Shown here piece after piece: positions 9,211 through 18,437 of a stretch of DNA of 64,000 bases. Numbering within the stretch: the stretch's first letter is position 1; each line of letters starts with the position of its first letter. The stretch spans positions 104,121 through 168,120 of the forward strand of contig JACDOG010000002.1 in the NCBI GenBank assembly GCA_017656305.1, in the 5' to 3' direction. The translations under genes and the position numbers were made by a program. Below the pieces are notes generated by a model, which saw nothing but the letters and a program-made list of their open reading frames with translations, did no database searches and had not been told where the DNA came from. The stretch is from Thermoanaerobacteraceae bacterium (lineage in GTDB: Bacteria; Bacillota; JADQBR01).

Positions 9211-10461
9211 ATGTTGCGTTCCTTGTATTCCGGAGTATTGGGATTGAAGGCACATCAGGTGCGTATGGACATAATTGGCAACAATATTGCCAATGTAAAT
9301 ACACTGGGTTTCAAAAAGAGCCGCGTCACTTTCAAGGATGCGTTTTACCAGATGCTCAAGAGCGGCAACCGGTCCGAGGGGGACCAGGGTGGTGTCAACC
9401 CGTCCCAGGTCGGCCTGGGTGTTACCCTGGGCAGTGTGGAGACTATGCACACTCAGGGAAACTTGCAAAATACGGGCAAGAGTACCGACCTGGCTATTGA
9501 CGGTGAAGGGATGTTTATCCTGAAAGACCCCCGTGGCGGCTGGGTTTACACGCGGGTAGGCAATTTTGACTTTGATGCCAAGGGTTTTCTGGTAAATGAC
9601 CAGGGCTTTAAGGTGCAGGGTTATAATGCTGTAAACGGTTCCTTGAGCAGTACCTTGGGAGATATTGTAATTTCCGAATACCTGCAGCCCAAGGCTACTA
9701 CGGAAATAAAATTCAAAAATAACCTGGACGCCGATGCTTCTCCTGGAACTACCGTAACGCTTTCCAAAGAAATATTTGACTCCGTGGGTCATTCCCATGT
9801 GATTGACATAACACTGGTGAAAGAGAACACTGCAAATACATGGAAATACACTATTTCACATGCGGACGGGCTGGGCATTACCAATCTCGACGGATATCTC
9901 GTGTTTGATACAAACGGCAAAATAGACCAAACCCAAACCAGTCTAGCCAACGGCACGACACTACCTCAATTATTTAAAAATTTCAGCTTTGATCCAGCGG
10001 ACCCAGATGCGGATGTGGTTAGTGTTTACCCCGACTTCAGTGAAGTTACTCAGTTTGGTTCGGATTCGACCATAATTGCTTTTTCTCAAGACGGTAATGC
10101 ATCGGGTACTCTCAACGAAATAACAGTCCAGACCGATGGTACCATCATCGGTGATTTTGAAGGCGGGGTTCGCCGGATAATCGGTCAAATAGCTCTTGCT
10201 TCTTTTACCAACCCGGCAGGCTTGCAGAAAGTGGGCAACAGCCTGTACCGGGAGACGGAAAACTCCGGTGAAGGTATTCCCGGATCGCCGCAGACTTTGG
10301 GACGCGGTACCATAGTTGCCAATGCCCTGGAGATGTCCAACGTTGATCTGGCGCAGGAGTTTACAGATATGGTGGTTACTCAGCGGGGTTTCCAGGCAAA
10401 TTCGCGGACCATCACTATTTCTGATGAGCTGCTGCAGGAACTGGTAAACTTGAAGCGGTAG
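9211..10461 (+). CDS. flgE: Flagellar hook protein FlgE
   Basis: FlgE (416 aa) polymerises into the hook. Both ends carry the axial-protein signatures: MLRSLYSGVLGLKAHQ with IGNNIANVNTLGFKKSR at the N-terminus and NVDLAQEFTDMVVTQRGFQANS at the C-terminus; the variable middle domain lies between about 150 and 310. ATG 9211 follows AATGGAGG. The gap to the next gene (10462-10608) holds no convincing gene; an FlbD homologue, common at this place, is not visible. Confidence 0.95.
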   Translation: MLRSLYSGVLGLKAHQVRMDIIGNNIANVNTLGFKKSRVTFKDAFYQMLKSGNRSEGDQGGVNPSQVGLGVTLGSVETMHTQGNLQNTGKSTDLAIDGEGMFILKDPRGGWVYTRVGNFDFDAKGFLVNDQGFKVQGYNAVNGSLSSTLGDIVISEYLQPKATTEIKFKNNLDADASPGTTVTLSKEIFDSVGHSHVIDITLVKENTANTWKYTISHADGLGITNLDGYLVFDTNGKIDQTQTSLANGTTLPQLFKNFSFDPADPDADVVSVYPDFSEVTQFGSDSTIIAFSQDGNASGTLNEITVQTDGTIIGDFEGGVRRIIGQIALASFTNPAGLQKVGNSLYRETENSGEGIPGSPQTLGRGTIVANALEMSNVDLAQEFTDMVVTQRGFQANSRTITISDELLQELVNLKR

Positions 10462-10608
10462 TAAACGGCACTGCTTAGGTTGGTTAGTGCAGGAGGCGGT
10501 GGGGGCGGCTGCCCCTGCTGCTTTCCGGTATACATAATTTTCGCTGCAGTTCCAAACTGGTGTTTGAAAAAGACTTTTGCAAGTGCCATGGCACAGAGGT
10601 GAGAATAC

Positions 10609-11412
10609 ATGCGTTTAGATATGATGACAATTATCGGTATAGTTGCAGGACTGGCCGTAATCATTATCGCCATTGTCTTAGGTGGAAATATTGGACTATT
10701 TATCAATATCCAGGGAATTTTGATTACGCTATTTGGATCATTTGCCGCGCTGCTGATAAACTTTAACTTCAATCAGATAAGCAAGGTATTTGCCACTGTT
10801 AAGCAGGTGTTTATCGCCGAACCTTCACAACCGCTGGATATAGTGGAAAGGTTTTCCGAGCTGGCCAAGCGGGCTCGACGTGAGGGACTGCTGGCGCTGG
10901 AAGATGAGATTGATGAGGAAGCAGACCCCTTTTTTGCCAAAAGTATACAACTGATGGTAGATGGGCTGGAACCGGAATTGATACGGGAAATCATGGAAAA
11001 CAATATGGAGAATATGCGCAAGCGGCACGAGCTGGGACAGCGTGTTATCAATACCTGGGCCGAGTTGGCACCGGCGTTTGGTATGATTGGTACCTTGATA
11101 GGACTTATTCAAATGCTGTCCAAACTTGATGACCCCAGCGCCCTGGGCCCAAGCATGTCAGTAGCTTTACTGACAACTTTTTACGGTGCACTGCTGGCTA
11201 ATCTGATATTGATTCCTATTGCCGGGAAGTTGGCTTTGAAAAACGAGGAAGAGATGCTGGAAAAACGCATTATTTTGGAGGGTGTTTTGGGGATTCAGTC
11301 CGGCATGAACCCGCGCATTCTGGAAGAAAAGCTGAAAGTGTTTATCCCTCCCTCGGAGAGGGAAAAGGAACAGTCCCTGGAAGGGGAGGAGTTAGAAGAT
11401 GTCACAAGATAA
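10609..11412 (+). CDS. motA: Flagellar motor stator protein MotA
   Basis: MotA (267 aa) forms with MotB the ion channel that drives rotation. Four membrane helices are readable: two near the N-terminus (IIGIVAGLAVIIIAIVLGG and a second near 35-50) and two near 150-210, including the conserved LAPAFGMIGTLIGLI segment. The cytoplasmic loop carries the charged residues that contact FliG. It overlaps motB by 14 bases. Confidence 0.93.
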   Translation: MRLDMMTIIGIVAGLAVIIIAIVLGGNIGLFINIQGILITLFGSFAALLINFNFNQISKVFATVKQVFIAEPSQPLDIVERFSELAKRARREGLLALEDEIDEEADPFFAKSIQLMVDGLEPELIREIMENNMENMRKRHELGQRVINTWAELAPAFGMIGTLIGLIQMLSKLDDPSALGPSMSVALLTTFYGALLANLILIPIAGKLALKNEEEMLEKRIILEGVLGIQSGMNPRILEEKLKVFIPPSEREKEQSLEGEELEDVTR

Positions 11413-12157
11413 AAAAGGTGCACCGGCCTGGATGGTTACTTATTCGGACCTGGTGACGCTGCTTTTGGTGTTTTTTGTACTGCTCTATTCCTTCTCCGTG
11501 CTGGATGTGCAGAAATTTAAAGCCTTCCTGATATCTTTTCAGGGGGTGGGTATTTTGGAGAAAGGCTCCAGTATTTTAGAAAACATTGAGGCAAACAGGG
11601 ACCAGATGGAAGAGTTGAGTGAAGGAATGGACGAAATCAGTGAAAACGCCAGACTGCTGGAAGTGTACACCGTCATCAAGGCGTTTTTAAAGAATAACGG
11701 GTTAGAGGACGATATTTCCGTGAGGTATGAAGAACGGGGCGTGGTCTTAACCATCAAGGAAAAGATTCTTTTTGATTCGGGTAAGGCTGACTTAAAACCG
11801 CATGCAAAAAAAATTCTTGCGCAGCTGGGTAACCTGTTTAAGCAGCTGCCAAATCAAATTTCAGTGGAAGGGCATACGGACAACAGGCCCATTAATACTA
11901 TCGAGTTTCCTTCTAACTGGGAGTTGTCGGCGGCGCGTTCCGCCCGGGTGGTACGTTATTTAACCAGGGAGCACAACCTGGACCCCAGGAGGTTTGTTGC
12001 CGTGGGGTTTGGTGAATATTATCCGGTGGCTTCCAATGATACTCCCGAGGGACGTGCCCGAAACCGTCGTGTTGTGATAGTAATAAATTCAAAAAATATT
12101 TATGAAAGTGGAGGAAACATCGGTGAGGAGACAGGAACAAAAAGCGGAACAAACTGA
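11399..12157 (+). CDS. motB: Flagellar motor stator protein MotB
   Basis: MotB (252 aa) anchors the stator to peptidoglycan. The single membrane helix contains the ion-binding aspartate in TYSDLVTLLLVFFVLLYSFS, and an OmpA-like peptidoglycan-binding domain with GHTDNRPI and SNWELSAARSARVVRYL spans about residues 110-235. Whether H+ or Na+ is used cannot be decided from the sequence. Its 3' end overlaps fliL by 35 bases. Confidence 0.94.
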   Translation: MSQDKKGAPAWMVTYSDLVTLLLVFFVLLYSFSVLDVQKFKAFLISFQGVGILEKGSSILENIEANRDQMEELSEGMDEISENARLLEVYTVIKAFLKNNGLEDDISVRYEERGVVLTIKEKILFDSGKADLKPHAKKILAQLGNLFKQLPNQISVEGHTDNRPINTIEFPSNWELSAARSARVVRYLTREHNLDPRRFVAVGFGEYYPVASNDTPEGRARNRRVVIVINSKNIYESGGNIGEETGTKSGTN

Positions 12158-12599
12158 AACAGGCAAGAAAGGCGGACACATGAAAAGAATCTTAATATGG
12201 GGTTTGCTGGTGGTTCTGCTGCTGGCCAGTGCAGTGGGAGCTACCTATTACATAGCCACAGGGAAAAACGGCGACGGGAGTAAGAAAGACAAGCCGGAAA
12301 ACATATATAAATTTGAGTTGATGCCGTTTACGGTCAATTTGGCAGATATGGGTTACCGCCGTTTCCTGCGGGTGCAGATTACGCTGGAGTATACCAATAA
12401 AAGCCTGGGTCGGGAACTGGAAGAAAAACGGCACCGTATTCGCGATGAAATCATTAATATTTTGCGCAGCAAGCGGGTTTCCGATTTGGACAGCCTGGAG
12501 AAGACCACCCGGCTTCGCCAGGAATTGCTGACCGGTATCAACCAATTGCTGTCGGATAAGATACAGGGCATTTATTTTAAAGACTTTATAATCCAGTAA
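12123..12599 (+). CDS. fliL: Flagellar basal-body associated protein FliL
   Basis: FliL (158 aa) is a single-span membrane protein that surrounds the stator and supports torque. A basic N-terminus is followed by one membrane helix (about residues 21-40) and a periplasmic stomatin-like domain with FTVNLADMGYRRFLRVQITLEY. GTG 12123 was chosen because GGAGG lies 8 bases upstream; an ATG 21 bases earlier has no such site. It overlaps motB. Confidence 0.9.
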   Translation: MRRQEQKAEQTETGKKGGHMKRILIWGLLVVLLLASAVGATYYIATGKNGDGSKKDKPENIYKFELMPFTVNLADMGYRRFLRVQITLEYTNKSLGRELEEKRHRIRDEIINILRSKRVSDLDSLEKTTRLRQELLTGINQLLSDKIQGIYFKDFIIQ

Positions 12600-12683
12600 A
12601 CACCAGAAAGAAAGTTGCCTGCGGCTTGGTATTTCTTAAAGAAGGGTTTTGATTTTTTTAAGGCCAGAAGGGGAGATTGCGGT

Positions 12684-13058
12684 ATGGGTTTTAGCAATAT
12701 ATCCGAAGAGGAAATCAAGTCCATGCTTGAAGGAGTGGCAAGAGACAGCTCCGTGGTTAAAAAAGCCAAGTTTGTCCCGTTACAGGAAGTAGATACGGAA
12801 GATGCTGAACACGACATTGGCTTTTTGGGAGATATTAACGTTGAGCTGACCGTGGAACTGGGTGAAACCACGAAAACTGTCAGGGAAGTGCTGGAGCTGG
12901 AAAAAGGTAGCGTGTTTCCCATTAACCGCCTGGCTGGCGAGCATGCAGATATTATCATCAACGGTGTGCCGTTTGCTTCAGGAGAGGTGGTCGTTATTAA
13001 CGAGGTATTGGGAGTACGGATTAACACGTTGATTGACCCGGAGGAATACAATGAGTGA
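12684..13058 (+). CDS. fliN: Flagellar motor switch protein FliN (short form)
   Basis: A 124-aa C-ring protein made mainly of one SpoA/FliN domain: DINVELTVELGETTKTVREVLELEKGSV followed by GEVVVINEVLGVRI. It corresponds to the C-terminal domain of FliY only. ATG 12684 follows AGGGGAGA. A full FliY with the same terminal domain is encoded at 28482, so this genome has two FliN-type proteins. The gene sits between fliL and fliO, where Clostridia normally have fliM-fliY; fliM is displaced to 27488. Confidence 0.9.
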   Translation: MGFSNISEEEIKSMLEGVARDSSVVKKAKFVPLQEVDTEDAEHDIGFLGDINVELTVELGETTKTVREVLELEKGSVFPINRLAGEHADIIINGVPFASGEVVVINEVLGVRINTLIDPEEYNE

Positions 13059-13413
13059 ATTGACCGCAGCAGTAATCAGATTGCTTATTACCCTACCCCT
13101 GGTACTGGTGCTGCTGTATTTTTTTCTGAAGTACGGTTTGGGGAAAAAAGGATTTATCCCGGGTGGCGCTTTAAAGATTGTAGACCAAATACCTTTGGGG
13201 GGAAAAAATTTTCTGGTGGTGGTGAAGGTCAAGGAACAGTACATGCTGCTGGGTGTAAGTGAGAAAGGAATCCAGCTCTTGGAGCGATACGACGACTACC
13301 CCGAACGTGACAGCAATGTTTCCCGCATGTTTAATCACAACATGCAGCGCTGGTTAAAAGCTTTTTTGCGGGGTTCAGTCGGGCAGAATGAAGGTGACCG
13401 GGATGAGAAATAG
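13051..13413 (+). CDS. fliO: Flagellar biosynthesis protein FliO
   Basis: FliO (120 aa) helps FliP assemble into the export gate. It has one N-terminal membrane helix (about residues 7-28) and a small cytoplasmic domain with VDQIPLGGKNFLVVVKVKEQYMLLGVSEKGI, the FliO/FliZ pattern. ATG 13051 overlaps the end of fliN and follows GGAGGAA. It precedes fliP directly, the standard order. Confidence 0.88.
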   Translation: MSELTAAVIRLLITLPLVLVLLYFFLKYGLGKKGFIPGGALKIVDQIPLGGKNFLVVVKVKEQYMLLGVSEKGIQLLERYDDYPERDSNVSRMFNHNMQRWLKAFLRGSVGQNEGDRDEK

Positions 13414-14158
13414 ATGGGTGCTTGTGGGTGTACTGGTTGTGGTGGCGGTTGTGGCATGGGGTAGTCCCGGTTATGCGCAGCCGGTGCCCGTGCCCGATGT
13501 CAACATCAATATCGGTCAAAGTGAAGACCCGAAGCAGGTAGTCGATAGTCTGCGCATTTTGGTAGTACTGACCATTTTAGCACTGGTACCGGCTATTCTG
13601 GTGATGATGACTTCTTTTACCCGGATTGTAGTGGTGCTGTCCTTCGTGCGCAATGCACTTTCGACGCAGCAAACTCCGCCCAACCAGGTGCTAATCGGGT
13701 TGGCATTATTCCTGACCTTTTTCACCATGATGCCGGTATACCGGGATATCAAGGCAAATGCCATTGACCCGTACCTGGCAGAAGAAATCAGCCAGGAAGA
13801 TGCCATTGAGGCGGGAACCAGGCCGTTGCGTGAATTCATGCTGAAACAGACCAGGGATAAAGACCTGGCTTTGTTTATCAATATTGCCGGGCAGCAGCGA
13901 CCGGTCAGCAAAGAGGACGTTCCGCTGTCCACCTTGATACCGGCATTTATAATCAGTGAGTTAAAAACAGCGTTTCAAATGGGTTTTATCATCTTTATTC
14001 CCTTTCTGATTATAGATATGGTGGTGGCTAGTACTTTGATGTCCATGGGGATGTTCATGCTACCGCCGGTAATGATTTCGCTGCCGTTCAAATTGCTGCT
14101 TTTTGTCATGGTGGACGGCTGGTATCTGGTGGTTAAGAGCCTGATTGAAAGTTTCTAG
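13403..14158 (+). CDS. fliP: Flagellar export gate protein FliP
   Basis: FliP (251 aa) forms the core of the export gate with FliQ and FliR. A signal peptide ending near GSPGYAQ, then membrane segments with MTSFTRIVVVLSFVRNALSTQQTPPNQVLIGLALFLTFF and a C-terminal pair (GFIIFIPFLIIDMVVAS, LPPVMISLPFKLLLFVMVDGW), are all typical. ATG 13403 has AAGGTGA just upstream; an in-frame ATG at 13388 lacks a site. It overlaps the 3' end of fliO. Confidence 0.95.
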   Translation: MRNRWVLVGVLVVVAVVAWGSPGYAQPVPVPDVNINIGQSEDPKQVVDSLRILVVLTILALVPAILVMMTSFTRIVVVLSFVRNALSTQQTPPNQVLIGLALFLTFFTMMPVYRDIKANAIDPYLAEEISQEDAIEAGTRPLREFMLKQTRDKDLALFINIAGQQRPVSKEDVPLSTLIPAFIISELKTAFQMGFIIFIPFLIIDMVVASTLMSMGMFMLPPVMISLPFKLLLFVMVDGWYLVVKSLIESF

Positions 14159-14170
14159 GGGGGAGGACCC

Positions 14171-14440
14171 TTGACCCAGGAATACATCATCCATCTGGCC
14201 AGGGAGGCGCTGACTACGGCCTTACTGCTATCGGCGCCTACTCTCGGCTTCGGGCTGGTAGTGGGTTTAACCGTAGCGGTGCTGCAGGCCACAACGCAGA
14301 TACAGGAGCAAACCCTGACGTTTGTTCCTAAAATTGTTGCCGTAATGCTGGCATTGCTGGTTTTTGGCTCCTGGATGCTCAATGTCATGGTGGGCTTTAC
14401 TCAGAACCTGTTTGGTGACCTGAGCAATATTATGCGCTAG
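14171..14440 (+). CDS. fliQ: Flagellar export gate protein FliQ
   Basis: FliQ is an 89-aa two-helix membrane protein of the export gate. The segments ALLLSAPTLGFGLVVGLTVAVLQATTQIQEQTL and FVPKIVAVMLALLVFGSWML match the family. It starts at TTG 14171 behind a GGGGGGAGG site, 12 bases after fliP, and is followed by fliR. Confidence 0.95.
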   Translation: MTQEYIIHLAREALTTALLLSAPTLGFGLVVGLTVAVLQATTQIQEQTLTFVPKIVAVMLALLVFGSWMLNVMVGFTQNLFGDLSNIMR

Positions 14441-14450
14441 GAGTGCTGTT

Positions 14451-15212
14451 ATGCTGGATTTTCAACTATGGCTTGTTGGACTGCTGGTGTTTGCCAGGAT
14501 TTCCTCCTTTACGGTTGCTGCCCCGTTTTTTGATATCAGGGGAATTCCTACACTGGCCAAAATAGGTTTTGCGGCAGTTTTAACAATTCTGGTTGTCCCT
14601 TTTGTGCCGGGTCCTACCGGTTTCAATGGCCTGTTGGCCTACATGCTTCATGTGATTAATGAAGTGTTGACAGGCCTGCTGCTAGGTTTTGCGGCTTCGC
14701 TGATTTTTCATTTTGTCAGGGTTGGTGGTGAGCTTATAGATCTGCAGATGGGTTTTGCCATGGCTAGAGTGATGGATCCACAGGGTGAGGCCCAGGTAAC
14801 ACTGATGGGTAACCTGCAGTACATATTTGCCATACTGTTATTTTTCACGTTAAACGGCCATCACACATTGATAGCAGCCCTGATAAAGAGTTTCCAATTG
14901 GTGCCTTTGGCAACAGGTTCTTTGACCGGCGGGCTGGTTGAGCAGCTGGTAAACATTTTTGTCAGCATGTTTGCACTGGCGTTTAAAATTGCCGCTCCGG
15001 TGCTGGCAGTCCTGCTGATTAGTGATTTGTCCCTGGGACTGGTAGCGCGGACGGTTCCCCAGCTCAATGTGTTTATGCTGGGGTTTCCGTTAAAGGCCGG
15101 TTTGGGCATGCTGGTTGTGGCATTGATTCTTCCCATGTTGTCGGGAATTGTCAGCGACATGCTGCTGCAGATGAAAAAAGACCTGTTGCTCATAATGAGG
15201 AGTCTGGGTTAA
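14451..15212 (+). CDS. fliR: Flagellar export gate protein FliR
   Basis: FliR (253 aa) completes the FliPQR pore. It is strongly hydrophobic with six or so membrane segments; ARISSFTVAAPFFDIRGIP and ELIDLQMGFAMARVMDPQ are recognisable family blocks. It lies between fliQ and flhB, one base before the latter, as in other Firmicutes. Confidence 0.94.
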   Translation: MLDFQLWLVGLLVFARISSFTVAAPFFDIRGIPTLAKIGFAAVLTILVVPFVPGPTGFNGLLAYMLHVINEVLTGLLLGFAASLIFHFVRVGGELIDLQMGFAMARVMDPQGEAQVTLMGNLQYIFAILLFFTLNGHHTLIAALIKSFQLVPLATGSLTGGLVEQLVNIFVSMFALAFKIAAPVLAVLLISDLSLGLVARTVPQLNVFMLGFPLKAGLGMLVVALILPMLSGIVSDMLLQMKKDLLLIMRSLG

Positions 15213-15213
15213 A

Positions 15214-16314
15214 ATGCTTGATTTGTCCTTAAAACCTTCCAGGCAGATACACCTGCAGCTGTTTAGCGAAGAAAAGACGGAGAAGCCGACGCCAAAACGA
15301 AAGCGGGAGGCCCGGGAAAAAGGACAGGTTGCTAAGAGTACTGATGTGAATGCAGCATTTGTACTGCTGGTGGTGCTGCTGGTTTTATACCTGATGCGGC
15401 AGCACTACCTGTGGGAATTCAACAGGATGGTTTCCTTCTTTTTGAGCAGTCGCCTGGCATGGGAACTGTCCCAGGCAAATCTCATGGTGCTGGTACAGGA
15501 AATCATGTACAGCTTTGTCAAACTGATGGCACCGATCCTTGCAGCAGCCACTGCCGCTGCCCTGATAAGCAATTTTGCCCAGGTAGGTTTCCTGGTAGCA
15601 CCTGAAGCCATCAAGCCCAAATTGGAAAATATTAATCCCGTACAGGGCTTCAAGCGCATAGTTTCCAAAAAAGCGTTGGTTGAGCTGGTTAAGGCTCTGG
15701 TTAAAATCATTGTTGTCGGTGTTGTGACTTACTACCTGGTACTGGGACGTGTTACCGACCTGTTGCTGGTGATGCAGGCAGGAGCCTTGGAGACTTACAG
15801 TGTGGTATCTTCTGTGGTGTTTCGTGTGGCCGGCGGGGCTGTCGGCATTTTTGCCGGTATCGCCATTTTGGATTACATCTTTCAGCGATACGAACATGAA
15901 CAGCGGTTGAAGATGAGCAGGCAGGAAGTTAAGGAGGAATATAAACAAACGGAAGGTGATCCGCAGGTAAAATCCAGGTTAAAAGAGAGACAGCGTGAGC
16001 TGGCTACCAGCCGGATGATGCAGGCAGTACCTGAAAGTACTGTGGTTATCACCAACCCGACTCATTTGGCAGTCGCTTTGAAGTATGACCCCAATGAACA
16101 AAATGCCCCGGTTGTGGTGGCCAAGGGGGCTGATTATATAGCGCAGAAGATTGTGGAAGTGGCCAGGGAACATGAAATACCGGTAGTTGAAAATAGGGAA
16201 GTGGCATGGTTTCTGCATGATAACGTAGAAATCGGTGAGGAAATACCCGAGGAACTTTACCAGGCAGTGGCAGAGATACTGGTCATGCTGTATCGTTTGG
16301 GAAAAAAGCACTAG
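15214..16314 (+). CDS. flhB: Flagellar export switch protein FlhB
   Basis: FlhB (366 aa) controls the change from hook to filament export by self-cleavage in an NPTH loop. The N-terminal EEKTEKPTPKRKREAREKGQ tail, four membrane helices and the cytoplasmic NPTHLAVALKY site are present, so autocleavage should be intact. The substrate of this switch, FliK, is encoded upstream. ATG 15214 starts one base after fliR. Confidence 0.96.
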   Translation: MLDLSLKPSRQIHLQLFSEEKTEKPTPKRKREAREKGQVAKSTDVNAAFVLLVVLLVLYLMRQHYLWEFNRMVSFFLSSRLAWELSQANLMVLVQEIMYSFVKLMAPILAAATAAALISNFAQVGFLVAPEAIKPKLENINPVQGFKRIVSKKALVELVKALVKIIVVGVVTYYLVLGRVTDLLLVMQAGALETYSVVSSVVFRVAGGAVGIFAGIAILDYIFQRYEHEQRLKMSRQEVKEEYKQTEGDPQVKSRLKERQRELATSRMMQAVPESTVVITNPTHLAVALKYDPNEQNAPVVVAKGADYIAQKIVEVAREHEIPVVENREVAWFLHDNVEIGEEIPEELYQAVAEILVMLYRLGKKH

Positions 16315-16352
16315 CTTGATGATTCAACTACTTAATTGTAAGGGGTATCTTT

Positions 16353-18437
16353 ATGGCAACAGAACCCGGAAGACTGAACATAATACTGAAACAAGCGATA
16401 AAAAACAATGATTTACTGATTGCTGCACTGGTGATTGCAGTAGTCGTAATCATTGTGATGCCTGTTCCTTCTGGGCTGCTGGATATCCTTCTGGTAATCA
16501 GCCTCACGGTCAGTGCTGTTATTTTGCTGACCACCATGTTTACCACGGGCCCCCTGCAGTTTTCGGTGTTTCCATCACTGCTTCTGGTGGTTACGCTGTT
16601 TCGGCTGTCGCTAAATATTAGTTCCACCAAATTAATTTTAAACCATGCTCAGGCAGGAAAGGTGATACAGGCTTTTGGCGACTTTGTCGTAGGTGGCAAC
16701 TATGTTGTGGGTTTTATCATATTTATTATCATTACCGTGATTCAATTTGTGGTGATTACCAACGGTGCAGGCCGGGTTGCCGAAGTGGCTGCCCGGTTTA
16801 CGCTGGATGCCATGCCCGGCAAGCAGATGAGTATTGACGCGGACCTTAATTCTGGTTTGATTACCGAACAGGAGGCCAAAGAGAGACGACAGCAGTTGCA
16901 GCGAGAGGCGGATTTTTTTGGTGCCATGGACGGTGCCAGCAAGTTTGTGAAAGGTGATGCTATTGCCGGCGTTGTTATAGCCGTTGTCAATATCCTGGGC
17001 GGTTTTATCATTGGAGTGTGGCAATTAGGTATGCCCTTTAAGGATGCCTTACAGACCTACACGCTGTTGACCGTCGGTGACGGGCTGGTATCTCAGATAC
17101 CGGCCCTGCTGGTATCCACCGCTACCGGTATTTTGGTGACCAGGGTAAGCGGCGGCCAGAGCTTCGGTAAGGATTTATCCTCCCAGATAACCAGGTTTCC
17201 CAAGGTGATTGCCCTGGCTGCCGGGCTGTTGCTGGCCCTGGCGTTGATTCCCGGGCTGCCGTCACTGCCTTTTATGGTACTGGCGGCAGGTGCCGGTTAT
17301 GCGGCCTACTTACTGATTAAGGAAGAAAAGGAACGGGAAATCCTGGAACAGGAGCAGGAACTGCAGGAAGCAAAAAAAAGTGCCAGACAGCCTGAGAACG
17401 TGTTGTCCCTGCTGCAGGTGGATCCTTTGGAGGTGGAGATTGGCTACCAGTTGATTCCCCTTACCGATGAAAACCAGGGCGGGGACCTGCTGGAACGGTT
17501 GGCGGCGGTACGGCGGCAGTGCGCCACGGAACTGGGAATCTACGTGCGCCCCATTCGTATCAGAGATAATTTGCAACTGGGGCCCACTGAATACGTCTTT
17601 AAGATTCGCGGCAATGAGGTGGCCAAGGGGGAAATCCAGCCGGATTACTACCTGGCCATGAACCCCGGCGATGAGGAGTTTGATTTGCCGGGAACGCCAA
17701 CGACGGAACCTACTTTTGGACTGCCGGCATGGTGGATTAGCCAGGATATCAAGGAAGAAGCGGAAATTAGGGGCTTTACCGTTGTTGATGCTGAGACTGT
17801 CTTGATTACGCATTTGACTGAGTTCATTAAATCTCATGCCCACGAATTACTGGGGCGTCAGGAAGTAAAAGAACTACTGGATGTGGTCAAAGAAAGCAAT
17901 CCGGCTCTAATAGAAGATTTGGTTCCTGATATTTTGAGCACCGGTCAAATACAGAAGGTGCTCCAGAATTTACTGAAAGAGCAAATTCCCATCAGGGATA
18001 TGGTTGGGATTTTGGAATGTCTGGCCGACCATGCCACTCGCAGTAAGGATATTGATTATTTGACCGAAGTGGTACGGCAGTCCATGGCCCGGACCATATC
18101 GCGTTTATTTGCTCCTAACGGTAAATTGAACGTGCTGACAATACATCCTCACCTGGAGGAAATACTGGTGAACTCACTGCAGCAAACCCAGGAAGGGTCG
18201 TACCCGGTACTGGACCCCGAGACGACGCAGAAAATATTTGATAATCTGTCGGAACAAATTCAACAGGCCAACTTTGGGGACAACCCACCGATGGTCCTGT
18301 GCAGTGCCAGGTCGCGGTTGGCATTTAAGAGACTTACCGAGAGGTATTTGACAAACCTGGTGGTGCTGTCAATAAATGAACTAACGCCGAATTTGGATGT
18401 GGAAGCTGTTGGGGTGGTGAGTATCGATGAAAATTAA
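16353..18437 (+). CDS. flhA: Flagellar biosynthesis protein FlhA
   Basis: FlhA (694 aa) is the largest export-gate component, a nonameric ring that uses the proton motive force. Eight membrane helices occupy the first half with the cytoplasmic FHIPEP-type loop (NGAGRVAEVAARFTLDAMPGKQMSID). The C-terminal half is the cytoplasmic chaperone-docking ring. Length is normal. It overlaps flhF by 11 bases. Confidence 0.96.
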   Translation: MATEPGRLNIILKQAIKNNDLLIAALVIAVVVIIVMPVPSGLLDILLVISLTVSAVILLTTMFTTGPLQFSVFPSLLLVVTLFRLSLNISSTKLILNHAQAGKVIQAFGDFVVGGNYVVGFIIFIIITVIQFVVITNGAGRVAEVAARFTLDAMPGKQMSIDADLNSGLITEQEAKERRQQLQREADFFGAMDGASKFVKGDAIAGVVIAVVNILGGFIIGVWQLGMPFKDALQTYTLLTVGDGLVSQIPALLVSTATGILVTRVSGGQSFGKDLSSQITRFPKVIALAAGLLLALALIPGLPSLPFMVLAAGAGYAAYLLIKEEKEREILEQEQELQEAKKSARQPENVLSLLQVDPLEVEIGYQLIPLTDENQGGDLLERLAAVRRQCATELGIYVRPIRIRDNLQLGPTEYVFKIRGNEVAKGEIQPDYYLAMNPGDEEFDLPGTPTTEPTFGLPAWWISQDIKEEAEIRGFTVVDAETVLITHLTEFIKSHAHELLGRQEVKELLDVVKESNPALIEDLVPDILSTGQIQKVLQNLLKEQIPIRDMVGILECLADHATRSKDIDYLTEVVRQSMARTISRLFAPNGKLNVLTIHPHLEEILVNSLQQTQEGSYPVLDPETTQKIFDNLSEQIQQANFGDNPPMVLCSARSRLAFKRLTERYLTNLVVLSINELTPNLDVEAVGVVSIDEN

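Noticed and set aside
10462-10608. A short flbD gene between flgE and motA
   Set aside because: FlbD often lies here, but no frame in this gap encodes its conserved sequence; the only short frame is Gly/Ala-rich nonsense.
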